From an uncultured Planctomycetaceae bacterium (GTDB lineage: Bacteria > Planctomycetota > Planctomycetia > Pirellulales > Pirellulaceae): a stretch of 64,000 nucleotides of DNA. Below, in pieces: positions 1-9,451 of the stretch; positions within the stretch are counted from its first letter, which is position 1; each line of letters starts with the position of its first letter. The notes beneath the pieces are model-generated. The model was not told the DNA's origin. It searched no databases and saw only the letters and a program-made list of their open reading frames with translations. The position numbers and the translations under genes are program-made. The stretch covers positions 26,864-90,863 of the forward strand of contig CAIPEB010000597.1 in assembly GCA_903863885.1 (NCBI GenBank). Reading direction: 5' to 3'.

Positions 1-1
1 T

Positions 2-946
2 CGCATGGCATCGGCGGACTGGGCCGGGCAGGTGCTGCGAACCACCAAGCTGGACTGTGTATTTCTCACCAATGAATTCGATGATCCTCTGACCGGTTTT
101 GATTCGCGGGTCTACGTGCCGTGCCTGCGCACCGACGATCTGGTCTTCAATTTCGCGCAATCGTCGGTTCGAGAGCGGCTTGAAAGGGTGACCGGGATCT
201 CGGCGGCGGATGCGAGGTCCTTCCGGACGGCTGTGGGGAAGGTGTTCGAGCACTTTCGGGATCACAATGTGCGAGCCTGCGCAATTTCCCTGCCACCGGA
301 TTTCGCACCGACGAAAGTCTCTGATGCGCGGGCCGACACGGCGTTCCAGGCGGTTTTGTCTCAGGGCTTGGATGCCAGGGACACGGATCGCCGCTCAGTC
401 GCCTGCTTCGTTTTCTGGACGCTGGCGGAATTCTGTGCGGAGTTTGGGCTGCCGTTTGATCTGATGATCGGCGTTAATCGCGGCGTCTACGAAGACGGCG
501 TGTACCAGGGACGCGATCTGTACGACAGTCGCGTGTCACTGCTGCAGTACCGCGAACTGTTCAACGCGTTTCCTCGCGTCGTGTTCCCCGTGTCGGTCTT
601 GGCCAGCGTCACCAACCAGGAACTCGTCAGCTATGCGTGGATTTTTCCGAACGTCGTGACAAGCGGCCATTGGTGGTACTCCAACACGCCGGCCTTCATC
701 GAGCGCGACCTTTCGGCGCGGTTGGAGGCCGTACCGCAGACCAAACAGATCGGTTACTACAGCGATATGTACAAGCTCGAGTTCGCACTGCCCAAGTTCA
801 ACATGTACAAACGCGTGCTGGCCAAAGTGCTGGCAGAGAAGTTTGTCGTCGAACGGGGGTGGACGGAGCAGCGGGCGATCGATCTTGGCAAGCTTGTGTT
901 GCGGGGCAATGTCGAGACGCTTTTCGACATGAGGCCGGGACGCTGA
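2..946 (+). CDS. Uronate isomerase-like protein (5' truncated by window edge)
   Basis: This is the C-terminal part of a protein resembling the uronate/glucuronate isomerase (UxaC) branch of the amidohydrolase superfamily. The readable frame runs open to the window edge; an ATG lies at position 5, but the metal-binding HxH strand expected near the N-terminus is absent, so about the first quarter probably lies outside the window. Visible family-like elements are SGHWWYSN (residues about 219-226 counted from the ATG) and GYYSDMYKLEFALPKFNMYK, which align by eye with the C-terminal FNWWF and TDSRSF...RHEYFRR regions of UxaC. Known family role: isomerisation of glucuronate/galacturonate to fructuronate/tagaturonate in the cytoplasm. 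The relationship is distant, so the substrate is not assignable. No partner genes for uronate catabolism are visible downstream. Confidence 0.6.
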   Translation, partial: RMASADWAGQVLRTTKLDCVFLTNEFDDPLTGFDSRVYVPCLRTDDLVFNFAQSSVRERLERVTGISAADARSFRTAVGKVFEHFRDHNVRACAISLPPDFAPTKVSDARADTAFQAVLSQGLDARDTDRRSVACFVFWTLAEFCAEFGLPFDLMIGVNRGVYEDGVYQGRDLYDSRVSLLQYRELFNAFPRVVFPVSVLASVTNQELVSYAWIFPNVVTSGHWWYSNTPAFIERDLSARLEAVPQTKQIGYYSDMYKLEFALPKFNMYKRVLAKVLAEKFVVERGWTEQRAIDLGKLVLRGNVETLFDMRPGR

Positions 947-1880
947 TTCACCCTCGGCGAGTATGCACGAGCTGCCTACGCCTCCCTGTCGGGGGGGGGG
1001 CGGCGACTCGCGCAATCCGAGCGGTTCCTTTCCGGCAGTCTTTCCATCCCCGGAATTCCAAGTTTTTTTTCAGCTGTCGTGAACCTTTTTTGCACTGGGG
1101 CGTCATGTAGTCGTCCCCTCGTTCGTATCTGTAATCGCTCAGGCGAATTACCGAGTCGGAACGGGGTTGTATCGGAGACGGTGCTGACTTGGAGTCGGAG
1201 CCGTATCGGAGCCGAGGATATATGGACGGACACAGGTTTTCTGGAGAGGCTGGGCCTTTCTTGAAGACCGATCCCCGTCTTGAAAGCTGGTTTGTCTTGA
1301 TTGGCAATCCTTGACTCGGGTGATAGGCTTGACTCGGGTGATATGATGGTGCGGACTGGGAGGCACGTCCGTTTCCCTCAGATTCTCAGGTGTTCTCTCT
1401 CACACGGCGCATGCAGAGTGCCAGGGAGGATTGAGATGCGTGGTTTATTGAATGTCATGAGCAGCGAACTGGTCGGAATGGCTCGCCACACGGTAGTGAA
1501 CGTGGCTAGCACGCTGCGACTGCGCGTCCAAGTCCTTGCGCCGTTGTTTCTTCAGGCATCGTGGTATCTGGACAAACGGTCCGGATCAGATGGCGGAAAA
1601 ACACGGATTCCGTCATGGATCGGGGCCGGGCGTATCGCCGCGCCATGCGCGGCATGCACGTCCGGGACCACGTATGCGCGCAGTTCGTTGCGGCCCATAC
1701 ATCTGGGCCATGCATGGGGGGAACGCTGTTAGCCAAATGGCGTACAGCTTCCCTGAAAACTAACGAACTTGCGTCCGTAGGCCCACCGGTCCGATGTGCA
1801 TGCGCGTTGCCGTGCACCGGATCGGGAGCGACTGCGGGTCGGCTGAGGAAGCACTTTCTCATTGGTGGGAGACGTCGACG
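947..1880. other. Long intergenic region before the sigma factor gene
   Basis: About 930 bases without a convincing gene. It contains a run of ten G (991-1000), a run of eight T (1063-1070) after a short GGAATTCC palindrome, two GTATCGGAG copies near 1169 and 1203, and a 16-base direct repeat at 1310-1343. An open frame from ATG 1436 to 1732 (98 codons) has a GGAGG seven bases upstream, but its composition is not convincingly protein-like. I see no RNA gene that I can name. Confidence 0.5.
1310..1343 (+). repeat. Tandem 16-base direct repeat
   Basis: CTTGACTCGGGTGATA occurs at 1310-1325 and again at 1328-1343, separated by GG (18-base period). Each copy contains TTGACT, which resembles a -35 element, and a TATGAT follows at 1342-1347, but neither copy is spaced correctly (25 or 7 bases) for a standard sigma-70 promoter. 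Two binding half-sites or a recent slippage duplication are equally possible. Confidence 0.6.
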
Positions 1881-2450
1881 ATGGCAGCTTTGCGAGATGA
1901 ATTGAGCCAGTTGAGCACCGAGGACTTGGTGCGCGCCGCGCAGAACGGGGACCGGGCTGCGTTCGGCGAATTGTGTGAGCGTTTCAGCGCGCTGGTGCTG
2001 TCGAATGCACTGCGCTTCCTGAGCGACCACAACGCTGCCGAGGAACTCCGGCAGGACGTGTTGCTGCAGGCCATGTTGAGGATCGGGCAACTCCGCAATC
2101 CTCAGGCCTTCGGGCCCTGGCTGCGGTCGATCACTCGTCGCTTGGCGCTGAACCGGCTCGTTCGCCGGCCGCCGGCCAAGTCGCTCGAGCCGGAGGAACT
2201 CGAGAACTGGTGTGAGGATTTCATGACTCCGTTGAATTGCGCAATCAAAGGCGAGGAGGCGCTGGGCGTGCGGGCCGCGCTCGATCGCTTGAGGGCGCTC
2301 GACCGGGATACGCTCAAGGCGTTCTACTTCGACGGGCTGTCTCTGCGGGAGATGAGCGACGAGTTCAAGGTTCCGCAGGGGACCGTGAAACGCCGGTTGC
2401 ACGTTGCGCGCAAGCGGCTGGCTAGTGAGATCGATCCTCTGGCCGTTTAA
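1881..2450 (+). CDS. ECF-like RNA polymerase sigma factor (sigma-70 family)
   Basis: A 189-aa sigma factor with only regions 2 and 4, the ECF architecture. Region 2 spans about residues 14-95: it starts STEDLVRAAQNGDRAAFGEL and includes the helix SDHNAAEELRQDVLLQA, followed by FGPWLRSITRRLALN. Region 4 spans about 130-182, with a helix-turn-helix at 152-178 (GLSLREMSDEFKVPQGTVKR). The start at ATG 1881 was chosen because homology begins there and GGTGGGAG lies 8-15 bases upstream; longer in-frame starts from 1794 add low-complexity residues. No anti-sigma gene is adjacent, and a long non-coding leader precedes it. It is expected to direct transcription of a specific regulon; the signal and targets cannot be read from this window. 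Confidence 0.88.
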   Translation: MAALRDELSQLSTEDLVRAAQNGDRAAFGELCERFSALVLSNALRFLSDHNAAEELRQDVLLQAMLRIGQLRNPQAFGPWLRSITRRLALNRLVRRPPAKSLEPEELENWCEDFMTPLNCAIKGEEALGVRAALDRLRALDRDTLKAFYFDGLSLREMSDEFKVPQGTVKRRLHVARKRLASEIDPLAV

Positions 2451-2615
2451 GCGGCCGGATTCCCGCATCCGCGCGGGGGCAAGGCTGTGGATGATGTGCG
2501 GCAGACCACTCGCTGGTTCGCCGCGCCTTCCGCAGCTTTGTCTCGGCGCGGGATCTCAACGGCTCGACTGTGACTCCGCGGTCACTCTTCACCATCAGGC
2601 TGGGCCCGTTCGATA

Positions 2616-3269
2616 TTACCTTTCGTACTTTCCCACCAACTGGCCTTCCGCCAGTATGTGTCCCGAAGCGGCTTGCAGCACCGCGTCCTTGGTGGCCTGA
2701 TCGGGCGCCACGTTCAGCTGTGTGTCCAGTGCGTAGATTCGGAAGAAATACCGGTGGGCGCCGCTGCCGGGCGGCGGCATTGGACCGCGATAGCCGACAT
2801 TATCCCGGTCCCAGGAGTTCCTGCCCTGAGTGGCGCCGGGCATTTCCTGCGGCTGAGCATCGCGGGGCAGTCCCTCGGGCAAGGAAGTCGATTGCGGCGG
2901 GATGTTGTATATCACCCAATGGACCCAGGGCGTCTTGGCCGGCCGCCTCGGGCTTGGTGCGTCCGGATCGTCGCAGATGACGAGAAACGACTGGGTGCCC
3001 GCCGGAGCCCCCGACCACTTGAGTGCCGGTGATCGATCGGGACCTTCTCCGGAATACTGCTTGTCGATGACGGCGCCGTCGGAAAATGGACCGATGAGTT
3101 GCATGGTCTTCTCCTTGGTCTGAGTCGCCGGGGGCGTGCCCTCCGCCTGGGCCTGGGGGGGCGGAGCAGTTGCCGGGCGGCCGGGATCTGCCTTCGGGTC
3201 GCAACCGCAGGCCAGAATCTGAAACAGGGCCAGGAGCGAAGCGGCGAACCGGCAGTAAAATCTGTGCAT
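2616..3269 (-). CDS. YbhB/YbcL-family (PEBP, Raf kinase inhibitor-like) lipoprotein
   Basis: A 217-aa exported protein of the phosphatidylethanolamine-binding protein family. The N-terminus has a hydrophobic signal ending ILAC-GC (Cys 21 or 23), suggesting a lipoprotein, followed by a Pro/Ala/Gln-rich linker to about residue 50. The PEBP domain follows, with family landmarks DKQYSGEGPDRSPALKW, the DDPDAP motif, the segment PWVHWVIYNIPP, GxGxHRYFFRIYAL and the C-terminal HILAEGQLVGKYER. The start at 3269 has GGGAG five to six bases upstream; an in-frame ATG at 3287 is less well placed. Function of bacterial members is poorly defined (ligand binding or protease inhibition are suggested). The gene diverges from the BMC gene at 3422. 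Confidence 0.85.
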   Translation of the reverse strand: MHRFYCRFAASLLALFQILACGCDPKADPGRPATAPPPQAQAEGTPPATQTKEKTMQLIGPFSDGAVIDKQYSGEGPDRSPALKWSGAPAGTQSFLVICDDPDAPSPRRPAKTPWVHWVIYNIPPQSTSLPEGLPRDAQPQEMPGATQGRNSWDRDNVGYRGPMPPPGSGAHRYFFRIYALDTQLNVAPDQATKDAVLQAASGHILAEGQLVGKYER

Positions 3270-3421
3270 GATCGGCTCCCGCGGCATTTCCGCCGCGATC
3301 GGCTTCCGATGTTGTTTCCGTGCTGTATAGTTTAGGCTAACTGACTGGCCGCGGAAACGCGGACGGTGCCGACAATCGCGACGGCTTCAGGTTGTCGCAA
3401 AAACTTCAGGCGGTCATTGTG

Positions 3422-4069
3422 ATGACGTTCGATGCCCTTGGACTGCTGGAAACGACTGGGCTGACCCCGGCCATGGTCGCCCTCGATGCCTTGGAAAAGG
3501 CGGGGGATGTGCGCGTACTTCAGGTCGAAGTGAACGACATGCTGGGCGTCTGCATCAAGGTGGTCGGGGACACAGCCGCCGTGGCCGCCGCGATGGTTGC
3601 GGGACGCGCAATGGCCGAATCGCTCGGCGGACAACCGGTGTCCCATATCATCAATCGGCCCGATGAGCGGGCGTGGCGCGCGGTGGAAAGCCCGCGCGAG
3701 TACAATCCACTGATTCAGCAAGACGTTGTGTTTTTTCCCGCCTACGATCCGGCCGTGTCGGGTGCGGAAAAGAAGGAGAGAGCTGTGAGCGACGTGTCGC
3801 AATTCGCATTGGGCTTCATCGAAACGCAGGGTTTCACTGCTGTTTTTGAGGCAATCGACAGCGCCTGCAAGGCCGCGAACGTCGAGGTGCTCGGCAAGGA
3901 GAAACTGGGCGGCGGATATGTGACGGTGGTGATCCGGGGCGACGTGGCTGCCGTGAAAGCGGCGATTGAGGCCGGACGCGAGCGAGTTGACGGACTGGGC
4001 AAGCTCATCGCCGCACACGTGATTCCGCGCCCAACCGCGTCCGTGATGGCGCTGCTGCCGAAAGCCTGA
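3422..4069 (+). CDS. Tandem BMC-domain shell protein (BMC-T-like), orphan
   Basis: A 215-aa protein made of two bacterial microcompartment domains. Domain 1 (residues about 4-85) begins ALGLLETTGLTPAMVALDALEKA and domain 2 (about 128-204) begins ALGFIETQGFTAVFEAIDSACKAA; both end with the usual VIPRP/IINRP-like strand. Such double-domain proteins form pseudohexameric trimers in microcompartment shells. The ATG at 3422 starts exactly at the domain; a TTG at 3392 would add ten residues, and ribosome-site evidence is weak for both. There is no pentamer gene, no single-domain BMC gene and no encapsulated enzyme nearby, so the role here is unknown. It is flanked by the divergent PEBP gene and the convergent rph gene. 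Confidence 0.88.
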   Translation: MTFDALGLLETTGLTPAMVALDALEKAGDVRVLQVEVNDMLGVCIKVVGDTAAVAAAMVAGRAMAESLGGQPVSHIINRPDERAWRAVESPREYNPLIQQDVVFFPAYDPAVSGAEKKERAVSDVSQFALGFIETQGFTAVFEAIDSACKAANVEVLGKEKLGGGYVTVVIRGDVAAVKAAIEAGRERVDGLGKLIAAHVIPRPTASVMALLPKA

Positions 4070-4141
4070 TCTGTGCCGAGAGTCTGATCAGTCGTTGCGG
4101 CAGGCGGTGCGTCGCTTTGGCCGGCGCGTTGCTGCAGGCAG

Positions 4142-4849
4142 TTACCAGGGCCAGGCTTTGCCCAGCGTATCTTTCTGTATCTTCGTGAGCTTTGCGATTC
4201 CCTCGCGGGCGAGCTTCAGCAGCGAGTTCAGTTCAGCCTCGTCGAAAGTCGCTTCTTCGCCGGTTCCCTGGATCTCGACGAAGCGGCCCTGACCGGTCAT
4301 TACCACGTTCATATCGACATCGGCTGCCGCATCCCGCTCGTAGTCCAGGTCCAGATGCGGTTTGCCCGAGATCATGCCGACGCTGATGGCGGCCACGCTG
4401 TCCCTCAGCGGAAATCGCTGCGGATCAGGAAGCTCGGCACGAATGGTTCGGATGGCCTCCACCAGCGCGATGAACCCGCCGGTGATGCTCGCCGTGCGAG
4501 TTCCGCCGTCGGCTTCAAGCACGTCGCAGTCCACGGTGATGGTGCGCTCGCCGAGAGCCTCGAGGTCGGCGACGGCTCGCAGGCTGCGGCCGATCAATCG
4601 CTGGATCTCCGTGGTGCGGCCGTCGGTCTTGTTGCCGCGTTCCCTTTGTTTGCGGGGTTCCGTGCTGCCGGGAAGCATGCTGTACTCGGCCGTGATCCAG
4701 CCTTTCCCCTTTCCCTTCAGCCACGGCGGCATGTCGGTCTGTATCGTAGCCGTGCACAACACGAGAGTACGGCCGGCCTGATACAGTACACTGCCTGGAG
4801 CGGACCGCGTGAACCGCCTACGGATCTTGATCGGACGCAGTTGGCTCAT
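4142..4849 (-). CDS. rph: Ribonuclease PH
   Basis: A 235-aa phosphorolytic 3'-to-5' exoribonuclease that trims tRNA 3' ends. Family landmarks: N-terminal [47 protein letters not shown], the basic [42 protein letters not shown] and a C-terminal [16 protein letters not shown] block. Length matches the family (about 240). The usual N-terminal RxDGR is replaced, which is mild divergence. ATG 4849 is preferred over a GTG at 4861 because GAAG lies just upstream and homology begins there. It sits 50 bases after argF on the same strand, so it may be co-transcribed with the arginine genes. tRNA-Leu in this window lacks an encoded CCA, consistent with a need for 3' processing. Confidence 0.95.
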   Translation of the reverse strand: MSQLRPIKIRRRFTRSAPGSVLYQAGRTLVLCTATIQTDMPPWLKGKGKGWITAEYSMLPGSTEPRKQRERGNKTDGRTTEIQRLIGRSLRAVADLEALGERTITVDCDVLEADGGTRTASITGGFIALVEAIRTIRAELPDPQRFPLRDSVAAISVGMISGKPHLDLDYERDAAADVDMNVVMTGQGRFVEIQGTGEEATFDEAELNSLLKLAREGIAKLTKIQKDTLGKAWPW

Positions 4850-4899
4850 CGGATTCTTCACGTCGGGTAAAGGAGGCTGTATTTCGGATCAGAGGGTAA

Positions 4900-5823
4900 T
4901 TACTTGGCGTCCATCGCTCCCAGCAGCCAGGCGAGCAGTCCCTTCTGGACGTGCATGCGGTTGCCGGCCTGTTGAATCACCGCGCTCTGCGGCCCATCCA
5001 TGACTTCGTCCGTGACTTCCTGGCCGCGCCGCGCCGGCAGGCAGTGCAGGAAGCAGGCATCGGGGTCGGCGCATTTCATCAGTGCCGAGTTGACCTGATA
5101 ATCCGCGAATGCCTTGGCCCTCTCGGCCTGTTCCGCTTCCTGGCCCATGCTGGCCCAGACATCCGTGTAGACTCCGACGGCCCCGCGGACTGCCTCGCGC
5201 GGGTCGGCGGTAGACAGGAAGTTGAAATCCGGTGCTTCAACACGGAGTTTGTCCACGAACTCCGCGTCGAATTGATAGCGAGGCGGAGCCGCGATGGCGA
5301 AACGGACGCCCAGTCGGGCGCTCGCTTCGGCCAGGCTGCGCGCGACGTTATTCGCATCGCCGACATAGGCCAACTTGAGTCCGCGGAGCTTGCCGTGTTT
5401 TTCGCGAAGCGTGTACAGGTCGGCCAGCGCCTGGCACGGGTGCGCCAGGTCGGTCAGGCCGTTGATGATCGGGCACTGGCTGTATTGTGCCAGTTCCTCC
5501 ACCCGGCGATGGCACTTGGCCCTGCACACCAGCGCGTCGATGTACTGTCCGAGGACCTGGGCAAAGTCGGCAGTGGATTCGCGTTCACCCCAGCCAACGT
5601 CCTTGCCCAGAAACAGGCTTCCGCCCCCCAGGTGCATGATCGCCGTCTCGAAGCTCACCCGCGTGCGCAGCGAGGGCTTCTCGAATAGCAGCGCAATCGA
5701 CCGTCCGGGCAGGAGCTGCTCGCGAACGCCTTTCAGAAACTTGGTCTTGAGATCCTCGGTGATGGAGAAGATCTGTTCGATTTCTTCGGTCGTGAGGTCA
5801 AAAATCGTGAGCACGTGCCGCAT
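4900..5823 (-). CDS. argF: Ornithine carbamoyltransferase
   Basis: A 307-aa cytoplasmic enzyme converting ornithine and carbamoyl phosphate to citrulline in arginine synthesis. The carbamoyl-phosphate site is visible as SLRTR (51-55, the SxRT motif), HPCQ is at 128-131 and the ornithine-binding HCLP at 260-263, with DVWASMGQE near 221-229. Length fits the family (about 305-335). Of two in-frame starts (ATG 5829 and 5823), 5823 is better spaced from AAGGA (nine bases). It is third in the argB-argD-argF run; the argD stop-to-argF start distance is 51 bases. The substrate carbamoyl phosphate would come from the carA-containing enzyme also present in this window. Confidence 0.96.
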   Translation of the reverse strand: MRHVLTIFDLTTEEIEQIFSITEDLKTKFLKGVREQLLPGRSIALLFEKPSLRTRVSFETAIMHLGGGSLFLGKDVGWGERESTADFAQVLGQYIDALVCRAKCHRRVEELAQYSQCPIINGLTDLAHPCQALADLYTLREKHGKLRGLKLAYVGDANNVARSLAEASARLGVRFAIAAPPRYQFDAEFVDKLRVEAPDFNFLSTADPREAVRGAVGVYTDVWASMGQEAEQAERAKAFADYQVNSALMKCADPDACFLHCLPARRGQEVTDEVMDGPQSAVIQQAGNRMHVQKGLLAWLLGAMDAK

Positions 5824-5874
5824 GGTCATCGGTCCTTACCGTACCTGGCATCCGGTCGTTCTGCCATTAAAAGT

Positions 5875-7077
5875 TCACGCCGTCGCTTGCTGCAGCGCGG
5901 CGGCCAGAATATCGCAGCCCTCGTCCACCTGTTCGTCGGTCAGCGTCATGGCCGGGAGCAGCCGAATCACAGTCCCGTGCGTGCAGTTGATCAGCAGTCG
6001 CCGGTCGAGACACGCCTGGACGACCGGACTGCCATCGACGGCCAGTTCGATTCCGATCATCACGCCAAGCACTCGGACTTCGCGTATCAATTCACACTGC
6101 TGCTGAATTCGGCCAAGTCGCTCCTGGAACCGTTCCGCCAGTTGTCGGGTTCGCTCCAGCAGGCCTTGCTCTTCAATCATCTGAATCGTGGCGATTCCGG
6201 CGCTGGCCGCGATCGGGTTGCCGCCGAACGTGGAAGCGTGCATGCCGGGGCGGAGGCTGGGGGCGATTTCGGGGCGAGTGAGCATAGCGCCGCCGGCGAG
6301 GCCGCCGCACAGAGCCTTGGCCAGTGTTATCACATCGGGCGTAACGCCGAAGTGCTGATAAGCGAACCAGCTGCCCGTGCGCCCGCAGCCGGTCTGCACC
6401 TCGTCGAACATGAGCAGCAGGCCATGCTCATCGGCCAGTTTCCGCAGGCCCTGGAGGAACTCCCGGGAAGCAATGCGGACACCGCCCTCGCCCTGGACCG
6501 GCTCGATCATGATGGCACATGTCTCGTTGTCGATCAGTTGGGCGAGCGCTTCGAGGTCTCCCCACGGTGCATAGACGAAGCCGCCCACGAGCGGCCCGAG
6601 CCCTTCGTGGTATTTCGGTTGCGCCGTCGCCGTCAGGGCGCCGAGCGTCCGGCCGTGAAACCCTCCCTCGAACGTGATGATCTTATAGCGGTCTTTCGGG
6701 GCGTGCAGCCGCGCCAGTTTGATGGCCGCTTCGTTGGCTTCGGCTCCCGAATTGCAGAAGAACGCTTTGCCGCCGAAGCTGCGGTCCGAGAGCATCTTGG
6801 CCCACTGGCCCTGAACTTCGAGGTGCCACGTGTTGGGCACATGAATCAGCGTTGCAAGCTGCTGCTGGACGGCTTTGACCACGGGCTCCGGGCAGTGTCC
6901 CAGCAGGTTGCACCCCCAGCCGGGAAAGAAGTCGAGGTATCGATTGCCTTCGCTGTCCCAGACAAACGAATCCTGGCCTCGCACCAGATTGATCGGATAC
7001 CGCCGATAATTGCCAACGACGTATTTCTCGAAAAGACCCACCGTATCGCTGGAACTCAAATGCTCTTTCGGCGCCAC
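5875..7077 (-). CDS. argD: Acetylornithine aminotransferase
   Basis: A 400-aa class III PLP-dependent aminotransferase for N-acetylglutamate semialdehyde to N-acetylornithine. PLP features: NSGAEANEAAIK (109-120), GGFHGRTLGAL, EPVQGEGG (192-199), DEVQTGCGRTG (225-235) and the Schiff-base Lys in TLAKALCGG (K254). The frame stays open much further upstream, but homology begins near SSSDTVGLFEKYVVGNY and a GTG at 7077 has AGGA eight bases before it, so GTG 7077 is taken as the start. It follows argB with a 110-base gap. A related succinylornithine or GABA aminotransferase is conceivable from the fold alone; the arg context decides. Confidence 0.93.
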   Translation of the reverse strand: MAPKEHLSSSDTVGLFEKYVVGNYRRYPINLVRGQDSFVWDSEGNRYLDFFPGWGCNLLGHCPEPVVKAVQQQLATLIHVPNTWHLEVQGQWAKMLSDRSFGGKAFFCNSGAEANEAAIKLARLHAPKDRYKIITFEGGFHGRTLGALTATAQPKYHEGLGPLVGGFVYAPWGDLEALAQLIDNETCAIMIEPVQGEGGVRIASREFLQGLRKLADEHGLLLMFDEVQTGCGRTGSWFAYQHFGVTPDVITLAKALCGGLAGGAMLTRPEIAPSLRPGMHASTFGGNPIAASAGIATIQMIEEQGLLERTRQLAERFQERLGRIQQQCELIREVRVLGVMIGIELAVDGSPVVQACLDRRLLINCTHGTVIRLLPAMTLTDEQVDEGCDILAAALQQATA

Positions 7078-7187
7078 TGTGATTGTCCTTTCCCGGATCC
7101 CGCCGCCGGTTGCGATCGCTGGCCTGAAGCAGGGGCGATGCAGCGCGGCTGTTCGCAGTTGGTGGTTGCCGCGGGGCTCCACCGCTT

Positions 7188-8099
7188 CTAGGTTGCTGAT
7201 GCTGTTCCGCTGGGTTCGTCCTGTACGATTTGCGTGCCGACGCCTTTGGTCGTGTAGATCTCGAGCAGCAGTGAGTGTCGCAGTCGGCCGTCGATAATGT
7301 GGATCTTGCGCACACCCCGGTTCAGAGTTTCGAGGCACGCTTCGACTTTGGGGATCATGCCGGCCTCGATCGCGCCGCTGGTGATCAGCTGGCGGGCCTG
7401 TGACGCGGTGAGTGTGTTGAGCAGCGTATCGGGGTCGTCTTTGCGAGCCCGCACGCCGTTGACATCGCTCATGAAGATCAGTTTCTCCGCCCCGAGCGAC
7501 TGGGCCACCGCGGTTGCCGCAGTGTCCGCGTTCACGTTGAACTTCTGGCCCGAAGCGTCGCAGCACATCGAGGGAATCACCGGCACCTGTCCCGCGTAGC
7601 ACAGATTCTCGATGACGGACCGATTGACGTCGGTGACGTGACCCACGTAACCGAGATCGAGCGGTTCGCCGTTGTCGCCGGCCAGTTTCAGTCGTTCGCC
7701 CCGCAGTACGTTCGTCGTGCGGAAATTCAGGTTCATCGCGCGGCCGCCCAGTTCTTCGATCTGGGCCGCCAGTCGTTCGTTCGTTTCCGTCGCCAATACC
7801 CGCTCGACGATGTCGAGGGTCGCCTCGTCGGTGTATCGCCTGCCCTGAATGAAACGGGATGTGATCCCCGCCGCCTCCATGGCGCGATTGATCGCCTTGC
7901 CGCCGCCGTGAACTACGACGGGCCGCATCCCGACCGTCTCCATGAAGACGATATCGATCAGGACGTGGCGCAGGGCCGACTCGTCATCCATGAAGCTCCC
8001 GCCAAGCTTGATGACGGTGATCTTGCCGCGAAATTGCCGAATCCAGCCCAGTGCCTCGATCAGCGTATCGGCTTTGTTGATAGCTTCCTGCAGGGGCAT
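7188..8099 (-). CDS. argB: Acetylglutamate kinase
   Basis: A 303-aa amino-acid kinase that phosphorylates N-acetylglutamate, usually the committed, arginine-sensitive step. Visible motifs are the phosphate-binding KLGGS (31-35), [10 protein letters not shown] (63-71), the acetylglutamate-contacting [15 protein letters not shown] segment, NVNADTAA and a C-terminal [18 protein letters not shown] 8099 is preferred over a longer frame beginning at 8165, because homologous sequence starts here and GAGCGAGA precedes it. First gene of the argB-argD-argF(-rph) unit. A strong sigma-70 promoter lies about 105 bases upstream. Confidence 0.96.
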   Translation of the reverse strand: MPLQEAINKADTLIEALGWIRQFRGKITVIKLGGSFMDDESALRHVLIDIVFMETVGMRPVVVHGGGKAINRAMEAAGITSRFIQGRRYTDEATLDIVERVLATETNERLAAQIEELGGRAMNLNFRTTNVLRGERLKLAGDNGEPLDLGYVGHVTDVNRSVIENLCYAGQVPVIPSMCCDASGQKFNVNADTAATAVAQSLGAEKLIFMSDVNGVRARKDDPDTLLNTLTASQARQLITSGAIEAGMIPKVEACLETLNRGVRKIHIIDGRLRHSLLLEIYTTKGVGTQIVQDEPSGTASAT

Positions 8100-8203
8100 G
8101 GCGTCTCGCTCGACATAATGGCTACAGCTCCATCGGCTCGGGTGGAATGCACTTCTGCCGCGCACGGCAATTACGCTGATGGGGCCGGACGGAAAAACCG
8201 CAC

Positions 8204-8233
8204 ATTTTAGATTTCTGCGGCGAATACTGTCAA
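8204..8233 (-). promoter_or_regulatory. Sigma-70 promoter for the argBDF unit
   Basis: Read on the minus strand, TTGACA (8233-8228) is followed after 18 bases by TAAAAT (8209-8204). The predicted start near 8197 leaves a leader of about 98 bases before argB. It lies back-to-back with the rpsB promoter; the two -35 boxes are 34 bases apart, so the two units could influence each other. Confidence 0.75.
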
Positions 8234-8267
8234 TCAGTCGGGGGGTTGAAAAGCCGATGAATGACGA

Positions 8268-8296
8268 TTGACCCGTCGGAAAACGACGGGTACACT
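8268..8296 (+). promoter_or_regulatory. Sigma-70 promoter for rpsB-tsf-pyrH-frr, with palindromic spacer
   Basis: TTGACC (8268-8273), a 17-base spacer and TACACT (8291-8296). The spacer region forms an inverted repeat: CCCGTCG (8272-8278), loop GAAAA, CGACGGG (8284-8290). The repeat covers essentially the whole spacer and so could be an operator, or simply a cruciform-prone element. The predicted start near 8303 gives a leader of about 230 bases before rpsB. Confidence 0.72.
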
Positions 8297-8533
8297 GCTG
8301 GATTCTTTACGTGCCGCAAACTGAAGCAAGTGTGTGGCTTGCGTTTGGGCACCCGTGTTTTCCAGGGCCCTGATGGCGAAGGTTGTGGCGAATCGCTCAG
8401 TTGTCGCTCAGGCGTTAACTGCTTTGGTGGCGATGGTTTGGGCGAGGCGTGAACCTGTGACGCGGCCGCGGAGACGACTTCAGGCTGCCGTCATGGCCGG
8501 GGTTCCTCAAGCATCTAGAGGGAGTGAAGCAAC
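8297..8533 (+). other. Predicted rpsB leader (5' untranslated region)
   Basis: About 230 bases between the predicted promoter and rpsB with no convincing reading frame. In many bacteria S2 represses its own operon through the leader, but I do not recognise a described rpsB leader fold here. The stretch is G/T-rich with repeated GGCGA and TTGTGGCGA-like segments, so an RNA structure is possible but not demonstrated. Confidence 0.35.
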
Positions 8534-9286
<753 letters not shown>

Positions 9287-9451
9287 TGAGGCCGCTTGCG
9301 GCCCTGGGCGATAATGTGGTCCCGGCGCGCGGCGAGACGCAGATCTCTGCCCCGCAAGTGGACTGGCTGTTTGTTTCGCGGGTCTGCGCGCGGTTTCTCG
9401 TTGCGTGCGGGCATCGAATCCTTGAATCAATCTTAGAGGAGAATGGATAGC

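Noticed and set aside
991..1070. G10 and T8 homopolymer tracts after the first gene
   Set aside because: They could mark phase-variable or terminator sequence, but no gene spans the G run and no good stem precedes the T run. Sequencing uncertainty is also possible.
1301..1732. Plus-strand open frame of 143 codons before the sigma factor
   Set aside because: The composition looks random (many Arg, Ser and isolated Cys), it begins inside the tandem repeat, and it has no recognisable domain. The internal ATG at 1436 has a good ribosome site but the same doubts.
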